Part shown: piece by piece, positions 23,155-31,808 of the stretch
Layout: the number at the start of each line of letters is the position of its first letter
Numbering within the stretch: position 1 is the first letter of the stretch
From: Gilliamella sp. Lep-s35
GTDB lineage: Bacteria > Pseudomonadota > Gammaproteobacteria > Enterobacterales > Orbaceae
DNA length: 64,000 nucleotides
Direction of reading: 5' to 3'
NCBI RefSeq assembly: GCF_009795845.1
Contig: NZ_WTEX01000003.1
Coordinates: 62,001-126,000, forward strand
Notes under the pieces: generated by a model
Seen by the model: only the letters and a program-made list of their open reading frames with translations
Databases searched by the model: none
What the model was told of the DNA's origin: nothing
Position numbers and translations under genes: made by a program

Positions 23155-23424
23155 ATGATTACAGATGAAGAGTGGAAAAAGCTAAAATCTGGGGATGTTA
23201 TTTGGTATGCAGATCAACATGCATTAACTCCCGAAAAATTAATAATCACCAAAATAACAAAACAATCTGTTTATTGTGACAAGACAAGAATTGATAAGGA
23301 GAGTTATTTATTGCATTCAAGTTTAAACGACGCAACGCAAGCCGTGAATTTTAGATTAAAAGTACACATTGAAAAAATACAGCATCAAATTGACGAAAAT
23401 TTAAAGCAACTGGAGAAAGAATGA
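23155..23424 (+). CDS. Hypothetical phage protein
   Basis: 90 aa from the ATG of MITDEEWKKLK, after ACGGAGTAATT; a start at 23125 lies in the preceding gene without a site. Basic to neutral, beta-rich middle (GDVIWYADQH, IITKITKQSVYCDK), C-terminal coiled-coil. Function unknown. Confidence 0.6.
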   Translation: MITDEEWKKLKSGDVIWYADQHALTPEKLIITKITKQSVYCDKTRIDKESYLLHSSLNDATQAVNFRLKVHIEKIQHQIDENLKQLEKE

Positions 23425-23609
23425 GCGTGATTATGCCAACTAATAAACCGGTTAGAGTAGACCAAATACGCTTGGTTTGTTCAATTATGAAAGAAATAGA
23501 TGAACAAAACAATGGTTGTTTTATCACATATGAGCAGATGAACACAATCATAAAAGCAGCAAATATTATATGCGATGAATTTAATAATAAGGATTCTAAA
23601 AAAGAATAA
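23421..23609 (+). CDS. Hypothetical small phage protein
   Basis: 62 aa, overlapping the previous stop as ATGA and preceded by CTGGAGAAAGA. Helical (VDQIRLVCSIMKEIDEQN, MNTIIKAANIICDEF). Last of the tightly packed small-gene run. No family recognised. Confidence 0.55.
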   Translation: MSVIMPTNKPVRVDQIRLVCSIMKEIDEQNNGCFITYEQMNTIIKAANIICDEFNNKDSKKE

Positions 23610-23676
23610 TTTTTCAAAAATTTTTAAATTACAAATAACGAGTGCAGACGTTATTAATTAAATGTGGAGTATTAAT

Positions 23677-24201
23677 ATGACTTGGATTACAACCCATTCA
23701 GGGTTACATTTTGATTACCAAAACCCTATCATCGATTCAATCTGTATTGAAGATATCGCAAAAGGCTTATCTCATGAATGCCGTTACACAGGACAGCTTG
23801 ATAGATTTTATTCTGTAGCTCAACATTCTGTTGAATGTAGTTACGTTGTTGCCGATAAATTTAAATTAGAAGCATTGTTACATGATGCTGTTGAAGCGTA
23901 CTGCAAAGACATCCCGTCACCACTAAAAAAATTATTACCTGATTACCGCCTAGTTGAAGACAAGGTTGATCAAGTTATCAGGCAAAAATTTAATTTGCCA
24001 TTAACTATTTCTCCTGAAGTTAAACAAGCTGACCTTATTTTATTAGCAACTGAACATCGTGATATAGCTAATGATGGCAAAGAGTGGCCAATGTTAAAAG
24101 GCATTCCATTGCTTGAGAGAAAAATAGAGCCAGTACCAAGTGGTGTTGCTTATAACCGCTTCATGCGTCGATTTTATGAGTTGATCAAACAGGAGATGTA
24201 A
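23677..24201 (+). CDS. HD-domain phosphohydrolase (YfbR-like)
   Basis: 174 aa from MTWITTHSGLHFD, right after AATGTGGAGTATTAAT. HD motif residues are visible: AQHSVECS, ALLHDAVEAYCKDIPSPLK, and a later Asp (VEDKVDQVI). Family members are 5'-deoxynucleotidases or related nucleotide hydrolases, and in phages may adjust dNTP pools or remove nucleotide signals (inference). Confidence 0.85.
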   Translation: MTWITTHSGLHFDYQNPIIDSICIEDIAKGLSHECRYTGQLDRFYSVAQHSVECSYVVADKFKLEALLHDAVEAYCKDIPSPLKKLLPDYRLVEDKVDQVIRQKFNLPLTISPEVKQADLILLATEHRDIANDGKEWPMLKGIPLLERKIEPVPSGVAYNRFMRRFYELIKQEM

Positions 24202-24203
24202 AA

Positions 24204-24920
24204 ATGGCAGAATATGGCGTAAAAGTTAATAGCTCTAATTTTATTGAAATCTCATCTGGGCAACAAAAGTTTTTAATTCTAACTACTGCACGTGATCCAA
24301 TGATTGGGGACATATTAATTATCACTGATAGAAACAATCCTGATAACTCAGTTGAAGCGATTATTACCAGTTTTGACATTGACGCAAATGGAATTGAAAA
24401 CGGTTTTATCGTTGTCAGTATTGATATTAACTCCAAGGACCAAAATGCAGTTGTAAAACAATCTCAAACAGATGAAAAGATTATTTTATTAAATAAGAAA
24501 CTATCTGAGTTAACTAAAAAATATAATGCATCATGCAACAATTACAACGAATTAGATAATGAAAAAACTAAAATTAATGGACTATTGAAAAAAGAAATAA
24601 AAAAAAGTGACGGTATGCAAGAAGAAATATCTTCACTAAAAACGGAAATATCAAAACAAAAAAATGAGTTAGCAAGAAATCATAACACAATAAAAGACCT
24701 TCAATCTGAGGTTAAGAAGCAAAAGGATAGCCTAGAATGGTATCAAGTTCGAAATGATGAGTTAGCTGATTTAAATACATCTTTGAACCAGGAAATACAT
24801 AGCATAAAAAATAAAAATGACATTATGAATAAAGCAACCGACCATATAGTTCCTGATAGTTATATCAAGCTAAGAAGCCTAACCAAAAACTTATTATCTT
24901 ATATCGATAGTAATTTATAA
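24204..24920 (+). CDS. DUF3850-like domain fused to a long coiled coil
   Basis: 238 aa. Residues 1-75 (KVNSSNFIEISSGQQKFLIL, GDILIITDRN, GFIVVSID) resemble DUF3850, a small PUA/ASCH-like domain. The next 130 residues are a continuous Lys/Glu/Asn-rich coiled coil, and the tail has SYIKLRSLTKNLLSYI. DUF3850 proteins are usually about 80 aa, so the coiled-coil extension is unusual. Good AGGAG site. Confidence 0.6.
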   Translation: MAEYGVKVNSSNFIEISSGQQKFLILTTARDPMIGDILIITDRNNPDNSVEAIITSFDIDANGIENGFIVVSIDINSKDQNAVVKQSQTDEKIILLNKKLSELTKKYNASCNNYNELDNEKTKINGLLKKEIKKSDGMQEEISSLKTEISKQKNELARNHNTIKDLQSEVKKQKDSLEWYQVRNDELADLNTSLNQEIHSIKNKNDIMNKATDHIVPDSYIKLRSLTKNLLSYIDSNL

Positions 24921-24949
24921 CTGCAGTTAATAAATGCTAGAACGTAATT

Positions 24950-25432
24950 ATGAAAAAGAAGCGAAACAAAAAATATAACCCAACACTAAAATATCAACAA
25001 ATATCTAGAATTGTTGCCAAAGATTACATGATCTTAGATATCACTGCTATTGATGTGTTTGTTTATTACAAAGGTTCTGAAATCAAACCTAAATCATTTG
25101 AAGCAAGGATGTTAAACGAAGTGCGTTATAAATGGCAAATAATGGCGGGTGTTATTTGTCGAGATCAACTAAAACGCGAATATTTAAAAACAGACACATT
25201 TATAACGGCTAATGAGTATTTTACATCTGAACTATCTGATTATCTGGTTGAGTTTCAAGCTGATCTTTGGGAAACGGCCAACCCATTACATAGATTAACT
25301 CAATTCTGGTTAGCTACACCAAATGAAACTGAAATTACAGAACAAGTTGTCATGAAAATGATTAATAGTAAAAAAGGTTTTAATAATTTTATGACTGGGT
25401 ATGAGTACCAACAAAGCAAAGCCACATTTTAA
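24950..25432 (+). CDS. Hypothetical phage protein
   Basis: 160 aa, basic N-terminus (MKKKRNKKYNPTLKYQQISR) and a Trp/Tyr-rich middle with RYKWQIMAGVICRDQ. It lacks signal or membrane segments. The weak ribosome-binding site suggests low expression. No family recognised. Confidence 0.6.
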   Translation: MKKKRNKKYNPTLKYQQISRIVAKDYMILDITAIDVFVYYKGSEIKPKSFEARMLNEVRYKWQIMAGVICRDQLKREYLKTDTFITANEYFTSELSDYLVEFQADLWETANPLHRLTQFWLATPNETEITEQVVMKMINSKKGFNNFMTGYEYQQSKATF

Positions 25433-25446
25433 ACGGAGTGATATAC

Positions 25447-25659
25447 ATGGATAAAATCAGATATTTAACAGAAGACCAATTATTGGAAATAGCTGGAAGT
25501 TACGATCGTGAAAACCCACCAACCACTGAAATGGTTATGGCTGTCGAAATACTAAATCGTAGAGCAGAAATTAGGTTAATAAAAAGTAAAGTTTATTCAA
25601 CAAAACAAAGAATAGATAACGATATTAAAGAACTATATTTAGATTTAGAACGACTATAA
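25447..25659 (+). CDS. Small helical phage protein
   Basis: 70 aa from MDKIRYLTEDQLLEI; a GTG reading 9 bp upstream is possible. Helical throughout and ends in a coiled coil (IKELYLDLERL). An ACGGAG site precedes it. Function unknown. Confidence 0.55.
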   Translation: MDKIRYLTEDQLLEIAGSYDRENPPTTEMVMAVEILNRRAEIRLIKSKVYSTKQRIDNDIKELYLDLERL

Positions 25660-25722
25660 AGCATAGAGCAAGCAATTGAGGGCTAAATATGACTAGATAT
25701 AGCAAACAAGGAGAAAATTAAA

Positions 25723-26328
25723 ATGACAATTAATACAGTTATTATTGATATTGAAACATTAGATACAAAACCGACAGCAATTATATTGTCAATTGGAGCA
25801 TTTGCATTTGATAGATTTAATTTAAATGAAACGTTAGAAACAATAGAAATGGTTATGGTTGAAATTTCGGGTTGTTACAGTGATCATCATCTATGCATGT
25901 CATGTGACCTGACAGACCAATTATTTTATTCCAACCGAACGGTCAGCAATGAAACGCTAGAATGGTGGAGATCTCAAGTTGATAAAAAAAATATATCCCT
26001 TGAACCAGGATATTCTCACCTAGAAGAAGCTCTTAAGAAATTAATATCTAAAATAAATGAATGGAAAAAAATTAACCCTGATATTGCATTTTATTTTAGA
26101 GGAACAAATTTTGACCCGATTATTTTAGAAAATGCATTCAATGAATATTCATTACAAACGCCGTGGTTATATTATCAAGTCAGAGATGTTAGAACATATA
26201 TTGACGCATTAACACGAACAGCAAAAGGAAAAATTGAAAACTATACGTCGTCATTTAATTTTTTAAAACACAACGCACTACATGATGCAATGTCCGATGC
26301 AGAACAAATGTGTTTGGTTTCAAAATAA
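25723..26328 (+). CDS. DEDD-family 3'-5' exonuclease
   Basis: 201 aa. Exo I: VIIDIETLDTKPTAIILSIG; Exo II: RGTNFDPIILENAF; Exo III: HDAMSDAEQM with the DEDDh His. The set matches the phage and bacterial 3'-5' exoribonuclease (RNase AS-like) group. Could trim RNA or DNA ends during phage growth. Strong AAGGAGAAAATTAAA site; a 10-codon frame precedes it (25689-25721). Confidence 0.85.
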   Translation: MTINTVIIDIETLDTKPTAIILSIGAFAFDRFNLNETLETIEMVMVEISGCYSDHHLCMSCDLTDQLFYSNRTVSNETLEWWRSQVDKKNISLEPGYSHLEEALKKLISKINEWKKINPDIAFYFRGTNFDPIILENAFNEYSLQTPWLYYQVRDVRTYIDALTRTAKGKIENYTSSFNFLKHNALHDAMSDAEQMCLVSK

Positions 26329-26387
26329 TTGTTAAGTTGTAGATAACAATTATTTAATAATTTTGTGGAGTAAAAGGAGTAAAAAAA

Positions 26388-26588
26388 ATGATACGTTATT
26401 TACCAATTTCTAAATATTGTAGCGAATATGGCGACACGGTATGTGCTGTAGACAAAAGGCTCAAACGAGGCATTTGGGCTTTTGGAGTACATGTTTTCCG
26501 TGTTGAGGGTATAAAAGAGCGTCAGGTAGATATAGTAGCGGTTGATGAATGGAAAGGAAAGGAAAAACAAAAATGTCGCGTGGTGTAA
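26388..26588 (+). CDS. xis: Excisionase (Xis)
   Basis: 66 aa. Winged-helix excisionase pattern: MIRYLPISKYCSEYGDT, RLKRGIWAFGVHVFRV, VDIVAVDEWKG. It overlaps the integrase start by 16 bp, the usual xis-int arrangement. Directs excision by bending attachment-site arms. Confidence 0.88.
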   Translation: MIRYLPISKYCSEYGDTVCAVDKRLKRGIWAFGVHVFRVEGIKERQVDIVAVDEWKGKEKQKCRVV

Positions 26589-27718
26589 CAATTCGAAAAC
26601 ACGCAAACGTTCAAACATTAATTATCACATTTACGTTCAAAGGTGTTTGCTGTCGTGAACCGCTACGTGGACTGCCTGTTACCCCATCAAACATAAAATA
26701 TGCAGAACGACAAAGAGGTGAAATATTAAATAGTATTGAACGTGGGACTTTTAATTATGCTGATTTTTTTCCGAAGTCAAATAAGTTAAAAATATTTGGC
26801 TATTCGAGTAAAGGCTTAAAAGTTAAGAACTATTTAGATAGTTATTTATCTTTATGTGAAAAACGAAAATTATCTCCATCAACGATCAACGGCTATCAGA
26901 AGTGCATTAATGCACTTCATGATCTTCATGATATTTGCATAACCGAATTAACACCAGGAATTATAAAAAATTGGGTACAAGAACAAACAACATCAATTAA
27001 GACTAAACGTAATAACTTATCTTACCTTAAATCATCTCTTGATGATGCTATTATTGATGGGATAATTTCTATTAATCCCGTTCAGTCTGTATCAGTATCT
27101 AAATATCATGACAAAAGCACAGAACAAGATAAAAGTGATTACGTTGTTGATCCGTTCTCGCCAGATGAAGTTAATGCGATATTACAATTTTGTAGTAACG
27201 AGCAATGGGAAAATTTATTCAGATTTGCATTTGCAACTGGTATGAGATCTAGTGAACTTTGTGCACTAAAGTGGAAAAATATTGATTTTATTAAAAACAA
27301 AGTACATGTAAATTCTGCTCGAGTGGTTGGAGTTGAAAAAGGGACAAAAACAAAAGCAGGAACTCGTATTATTGATCTGGATAATAATGCACTAATAGCA
27401 TTAGCTAAACAAAAGAAATTTAGTTTTTTACATAATGAGTATGTTTTTTTGGATCCAAAAACAAATAAACAATGGGAAGGTGCTGATGCAATACGAAAAA
27501 AAGCTTGGGTACCAGTGTTAAAACGATCTGGAGTACGCTACCGCAACCCGTATCAAACTAGACACACGTTTGCAACATATCATCTAAGCAACGGTGTTAA
27601 TCTATTCTGGTTAGCAGAGCAAATGGGGCATAAAGGGCCAGAAATGTTATTCCGGCATTACGGTTCGTACCTTGAATCATACGACGGTAATACATCAATC
27701 AAAAAAGCATCAAAATAA
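26573..27718 (+). CDS. int: Tyrosine-recombinase integrase
   Basis: 381 aa from MSRGVTIRKH (AAAGGAAAAACAAA upstream); an earlier in-frame ATG at 26549 lies within xis. Catalytic residues: Arg in ATGMRSSELCALKW, His-x-x-Arg-type TRHTFATYHLSN, His in EQMGHKGPE and Tyr in FRHYGSY. An arm-binding N-domain and a SAM-like core-binding domain precede them. It lies 70 bp from the ssrA-derived attachment site. Confidence 0.94.
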   Translation: MSRGVTIRKHANVQTLIITFTFKGVCCREPLRGLPVTPSNIKYAERQRGEILNSIERGTFNYADFFPKSNKLKIFGYSSKGLKVKNYLDSYLSLCEKRKLSPSTINGYQKCINALHDLHDICITELTPGIIKNWVQEQTTSIKTKRNNLSYLKSSLDDAIIDGIISINPVQSVSVSKYHDKSTEQDKSDYVVDPFSPDEVNAILQFCSNEQWENLFRFAFATGMRSSELCALKWKNIDFIKNKVHVNSARVVGVEKGTKTKAGTRIIDLDNNALIALAKQKKFSFLHNEYVFLDPKTNKQWEGADAIRKKAWVPVLKRSGVRYRNPYQTRHTFATYHLSNGVNLFWLAEQMGHKGPEMLFRHYGSYLESYDGNTSIKKASK

Positions 27719-27722
27719 AATG

Positions 27723-27740
27723 CACGTCTAATGCACGCAA
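27723..27740. repeat. Possible integrase arm-type repeats
   Basis: ATGCACGTCTAATGCACG contains AATGCACG twice in tandem between int and the attachment core, the place where arm-type integrase or Xis sites are expected. Confidence 0.3.
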
Positions 27741-27790
27741 AAAACAAACAAAATAAAAAATTGTTATTATTTATATTGATATTGAAATTC

Positions 27791-27822
27791 GGACGCGGGT
27801 TCAACTCCCGCCAGCTCCACCA
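27791..27822 (+). other. attR: displaced 3' end of tmRNA (ssrA)
   Basis: GGACGCGGGTTCAACTCCCG followed by CCAGCTCCACCA is the T-arm and acceptor 3' end of tmRNA. Only this tail is present, with no tmRNA body before it, so it is the duplicated attachment core. With ssrA reading rightward, the intact gene must lie at the left prophage end, outside the window. Confidence 0.88.
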
Positions 27823-28146
27823 CTATATGGTTATATAGAACTTCATAAAGCTAACAATATATAAAAAACAAATAATTACTTAATTTTTGTTTTTATCCCC
27901 TCCAGACAAATCTAAGAAAGTCAAATTCAATCCCAATGAAATTAAGCCGGATCTTGTGCATAACGGCAAAAACGAAGTAAAGTGAATCTATCACCTCTCA
28001 ACCTACTTAATTGAAATAATGGATAATTCGATAAGGTAAAAGAGTTTATTAAAAAGACAATTAATTTAAATTGATGATACAATACAAGAATATAGTTTTA
28101 TTTTTCTCACCTATTATTAATCGTTATAAATAGGATTAATGTATTG
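27823..28146. other. Junction DNA right of attR
   Basis: No intact gene. A short frame at 27884-27985 ends PDKSKKVKFNPNEIKPDLVH then NGKNEVK before TGA and looks like the C-terminal scrap of a lost gene. The rest is AT-rich, with CTATATGGTTATATAG just after the CCA that may be part of the old ssrA terminator. Confidence 0.4.
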
Positions 28147-28740
28147 ATGAAGTATGAATTAAAAAGCTGGAATATAAATATCCCTTATGAAGATAAGCGA
28201 AAAAGGCTTATTCTTAAAATGATAATATTTATTCTTTTTGGTTTTTTTATGCTTCATGTTCTCTTTTTTATAAAAATTAGCCAAAGAATAATTGTTTCAT
28301 TGCCTATACCAGATATTCTGATTTCTCTAGTATTTGCAGTGTTCATTGCATTTATATTTTCTTTTCGTCGTAAGACGCTTATTAATAAACCGATTAAAAA
28401 AAGAATAATGCAATATTGTAATCGATTTTATAGTATTGCTTGTTTGTGCTTTATAATAATTTTCCCTTTATTTGATTATTATGTTTATTTTTTCCCTAAA
28501 GAAACAAATACGTATTTAACTCATTATGAGATCACCACATCTGGCCCTCGTATTGGACGATTTAGCAGTTGCAACAAAGGAATAAAAATACAAGATCAAT
28601 ATACATCAGGTATTTTTTTCCTCTGTTTTAATAATAGAAAACATTCTGATTATAATACTCAAGCACTAGTTACAGTACAAAGTAATTCTATAGGCTCTTA
28701 TTTGGTTAATTATGATCTTTCAGGACTGCATCAATATTAA
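28147..28740 (+). CDS. Membrane protein of unknown function, DUF1240-like
   Basis: 197 aa from ATG 28147 (an adjacent TTG is in frame). Three hydrophobic segments at about residues 24-43, 53-73 and 92-113, then an extracytoplasmic part with SSCNKGI and FFLCFNN Cys residues that may pair. The TM layout and Cys motif recall DUF1240-type proteins. It is alone on its strand in an accessory region; an immunity-protein role is possible. Confidence 0.6.
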   Translation: MKYELKSWNINIPYEDKRKRLILKMIIFILFGFFMLHVLFFIKISQRIIVSLPIPDILISLVFAVFIAFIFSFRRKTLINKPIKKRIMQYCNRFYSIACLCFIIIFPLFDYYVYFFPKETNTYLTHYEITTSGPRIGRFSSCNKGIKIQDQYTSGIFFLCFNNRKHSDYNTQALVTVQSNSIGSYLVNYDLSGLHQY

Positions 28741-28982
28741 AAGAAACTCAGTCTGATAGACCATATAAAAATAGTTACAATAGGTATACTTTTTCTCAAT
28801 AGATCTAGTTGTGTTTTACTTAAACTAACTTGTTTTTTTAATAGGTGTTTAATATTTGTTTTAATTATAGTTATTTTTTGCGTGCTACCATTTTATATAA
28901 AATTCTAAAGTGTGAACAAGCGCCTATTTTTAAATGCAACTTGATGCAAGTAGTCCAAGAAGAATGTAACCGTTTTAAAGGT
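28741..28982. other. Intergenic, no supported gene
   Basis: AT-rich spacer. A short frame at 28845-29027 reads into the end of the convergent membrane gene without a ribosome-binding site. Fragments of it (FKCNLMQVVQEECN) could be decayed coding sequence, but nothing can be supported. Confidence 0.3.
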
Positions 28983-29690
28983 TTATTTCGCTGCTTTAAT
29001 AATATTAAATACAGGTGGAATCGTTAACTTAATCGAATAACATTCCGTATTACTTTTTCTGATATAAACAATATCGTTATATTTTTCCCCGCAGTCAGAA
29101 ACAGGGTAAGCATCAGTAATAATATAATAATCCGTCAACAGATTCCCTGCATAACATAATGATAAAATTGGTATAAACAAACCTATCATCACAAATGGAG
29201 CAAAGCAAAATTCAAGTGATTGTATCTTTCTTTGATACTTAGAGGAAAAAAAACTAAGAAATTTCCAATAACAAAATTTTATTATATAAGAAACAAAATA
29301 AAATAAAAAAATTAAGATGGTACCAAGGTGCAATGCAATTAACGTTGCATATATACTAACTGAGTAATTTAAATACTCTGGGTCGATATCATAAGTATAA
29401 CTTAATGATTTTTTGGCATAAATGCAAGAAAAAAAGAATAATACACCAAAACCAAATAATATTTCCCACCATTTTTTTATACGAGATAGTAATCGTTTAT
29501 AATGTGTAACAATATAAATAATAATGGGAATATAAAAGATAATTCCAGCAATAAAATAATGTTGATTATCTATAAGATAAAGTATTATAAAAATCCAGCA
29601 TAAGCTTAATATGTCCAATAATAGATTTGTATCCAAATAAGCCCTTATTTTTTGCCACATAGTATTTTTTATTCCTAATCTGGAGTTCAA
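28983..29690 (-). CDS. Polytopic membrane protein of unknown function
   Basis: 235 aa with about five TM helices and an extracytoplasmic C-terminus carrying three Cys-containing motifs (SDCGEKYN, NTECYSIKL). Start at MNSRLGIKN, 4 bp after the next gene's stop on the same strand, so it may be its partner. Composition is very AT-rich. Family not recognised. Confidence 0.6.
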   Translation of the reverse strand: MNSRLGIKNTMWQKIRAYLDTNLLLDILSLCWIFIILYLIDNQHYFIAGIIFYIPIIIYIVTHYKRLLSRIKKWWEILFGFGVLFFFSCIYAKKSLSYTYDIDPEYLNYSVSIYATLIALHLGTILIFLFYFVSYIIKFCYWKFLSFFSSKYQRKIQSLEFCFAPFVMIGLFIPILSLCYAGNLLTDYYIITDAYPVSDCGEKYNDIVYIRKSNTECYSIKLTIPPVFNIIKAAK

Positions 29691-29694
29691 CTTA

Positions 29695-30603
29695 TCACAA
29701 TATCTGCTTAACTAAGCTCATAATATATTCTAAGTTTTTAGTATCAGACACAGTTAACTCATAATCACCAGCCGCCCAATGACCCACATTTGAAACATCT
29801 TTTGTTAATTTTTTAGGGTCATCAAGATTGCCTTTTTTGGTATTAATCCAGATTTTTAATGATTTGTTCTGTAAATGTATAGAAACAATACTGTTTTTAC
29901 CCTGCTTAAAAGCGACATAAAGCTTTTTAGGCAATATTTCTAGCTCTGTTGATAAGGACAAAATCGCATTTTTGAAGCTATCATAAAGCTCTAGTACATC
30001 ATCAGATTTATCATTTAAGTGATAATCCTCATCATATACAACTAACGCTTTAGTCACCTTATCTAAGGCCGAATTTCGGGTATGTTGTACTTGCTTAATA
30101 TTAGGTGCCGATTTAGAACGTTTAATGGGATTAATCGAAATTAAGTCATTATCAAACTGTTTAATTTCCCATAGTTCTATGGCTAAATCTTTAAAGTTAG
30201 TCGACTGTTTTTGGTAGTCAGTAAAGGAAGGAGAAACAAAAATAATTTTACTTTGCGACCAGTCAATTTGGTTACGTTTTAAATTAGCTTGGCAAGATTC
30301 ATTATATTCGACAATAAAATCAGCTTGATAATCAAGCATAAGATTTAAATAGGTCACACCCTGATCGATAACACTAAAATTGCGTTCACGTTTATATTCA
30401 ATAATAACAAAGGCATTTGCTTCGGTATCATAAGCTAAGGTATCAATACGGTAATCTTTAATTCTAAATTCAGATTTTACAAAAGTTAAATTACCAATAA
30501 TATCTAAATTTTTTTCAAATAATGTTTGAATTTCTTTTTCTAACTTAAAAGGTTTTTCTTTCAAAAATGTTAAATTTTGATTTTTATTTAAAAAAACTTG
30601 CAT
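29695..30603 (-). CDS. PD-(D/E)XK nuclease-like protein with DUF5655 domain
   Basis: 302 aa. The N-terminal half has the restriction-like core: FRIKDYRIDTLAYD...AFVIIEYKRE (Asp, Glu-x-Lys). The C-terminal 100 residues (LPKKLYVAFKQGKNSIVSIH, then DVSNVGHWAAGDYEL) match DUF5655, often annotated as predicted transport protein. Such proteins recur in defence-rich regions; a DNA-end or restriction role is inferred. It heads a two-gene leftward unit with the membrane protein. Confidence 0.78.
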   Translation of the reverse strand: MQVFLNKNQNLTFLKEKPFKLEKEIQTLFEKNLDIIGNLTFVKSEFRIKDYRIDTLAYDTEANAFVIIEYKRERNFSVIDQGVTYLNLMLDYQADFIVEYNESCQANLKRNQIDWSQSKIIFVSPSFTDYQKQSTNFKDLAIELWEIKQFDNDLISINPIKRSKSAPNIKQVQHTRNSALDKVTKALVVYDEDYHLNDKSDDVLELYDSFKNAILSLSTELEILPKKLYVAFKQGKNSIVSIHLQNKSLKIWINTKKGNLDDPKKLTKDVSNVGHWAAGDYELTVSDTKNLEYIMSLVKQIL

Positions 30604-30719
30604 TGTTCTCCCAGCCTGATTTAGTAAATATTATTTTTGAATAAATCACATTAATTTCTAATTTTAACAATATATATAATAAAATAAATCACTTAAACAA
30701 ATTAATTTTTATTATATCT

Positions 30720-30956
30720 CATGATACTGCTCAAACCAATCAGGCTCTAGCGTGGGTATGTAAGGAAAATTACTGGGTTTAGCTTTATTTACTTTTAATC
30801 TATAGCAATATTGTTGATATTCATTTTTTGACATAAACATACCAGATAACTCATTGCCATTATTAAAAGCATAAAATTTATATTCCGAATCCTTAAGTTG
30901 CAGGTTTACAATATCAAATAATGCAAAAGTAGCATATCCTCCATGACAAATGTTTT
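30720..30956 (-). pseudogene. 3' fragment of a gene truncated by IS debris
   Basis: A reverse-strand frame reads HGGYATFALFDIVNLQLKD and continues to LEPDWFEQYHEI before TAA. There is no start; similarity to a gene stops abruptly at 30957 where the transposase remnant begins. Function of the intact gene unknown. Confidence 0.65.
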
Positions 30957-31560
30957 GGTGTAGGTAAACGCCAAGTTATTTACACTTTATAATTAAAATA
31001 ATCCGCTAAAAATCATAAGGCGTTTTTCCTGAAATCGCTTTATGCGGTTTAACGGTATGATAAAAATGAATAAAGCGTTTAAGCTTTTGTTTTCACTCTT
31101 TTGCATCGCTAAATATTGGCTGATTATGCCGCATCTCAATTCAAAGTTCGTATCACGCTTTCGGCTTTTCCATTAGTTTATAGGCAGGTGATTTTTGCTT
31201 GATATACCGGTTATTACACGGTTTATCTAAAAAAATCAAATAAATATAAAAATGTAGGTATTCTCTAGTTTGCTGTTTTGTTTGATTTTTAAGTAACGGC
31301 AAACTTTAGGTATCAGCCTGTCGTATTTCGCTTAGATAGGTTTTGTTATCGCCTTTAGCTTGCCGCCTTAATTTATTTTTAATGGCTTTTTCGATTTTAA
31401 ATAAACGTTTAATACCCTAGCTGATGGTTTTATAACATTGGTTCTTACTGGTTAAAGGCACAAACAGCTTTCATCAGGCTTTTTTAGCATATTATAAATG
31501 CTCTCGCGAATGACCATAGAGTGTTTGACCTAATTAGTAACGGTTATTTTTCTTTATAGT
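30957..31560 (-). mobile_element. IS481-family transposase remnant (first copy)
   Basis: The reverse strand encodes KRFIHFYHTVKPHKAISG near 31020-31075, a transposase C-terminal motif of this family, and further upstream diverged pieces of the same gene in shifting frames. The segment around 31285-31400 is homologous to 32530-32600 in the second copy. Many stops; inactive. It cut the gene at 30720-30956. Confidence 0.7.
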
Positions 31561-31808
31561 GTCAGCGTTATATCGCTTGCTTATGATAGGGCGTTAGTTT
31601 TGTTTTTTTTATGTATATTTATTACAGTTGTTTCTTAAATTACTGTAAACAATGCTAGAAATGTCTACATATAACATCATTATCCCTATGATGAGCAATA
31701 TCTTGGATATTATTTGGTATCAAATTCATTCGTCTCTTTTATCTTAATTTCCTAAAATTGATGCTATCAAATTAGCACTGATTTAGTTCAGGCTATAGCA
31801 AATTAGTC
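31561..31808. other. Decayed AT-rich spacer inside the IS cluster
   Basis: No coding sequence supported. It probably includes degraded ends of the flanking elements, but no inverted repeat could be fixed. Confidence 0.3.

Noticed and set aside
28845-29027. Forward 60-codon frame in the accessory island
   Set aside because: No ribosome-binding site and it overlaps the end of the convergent membrane gene.
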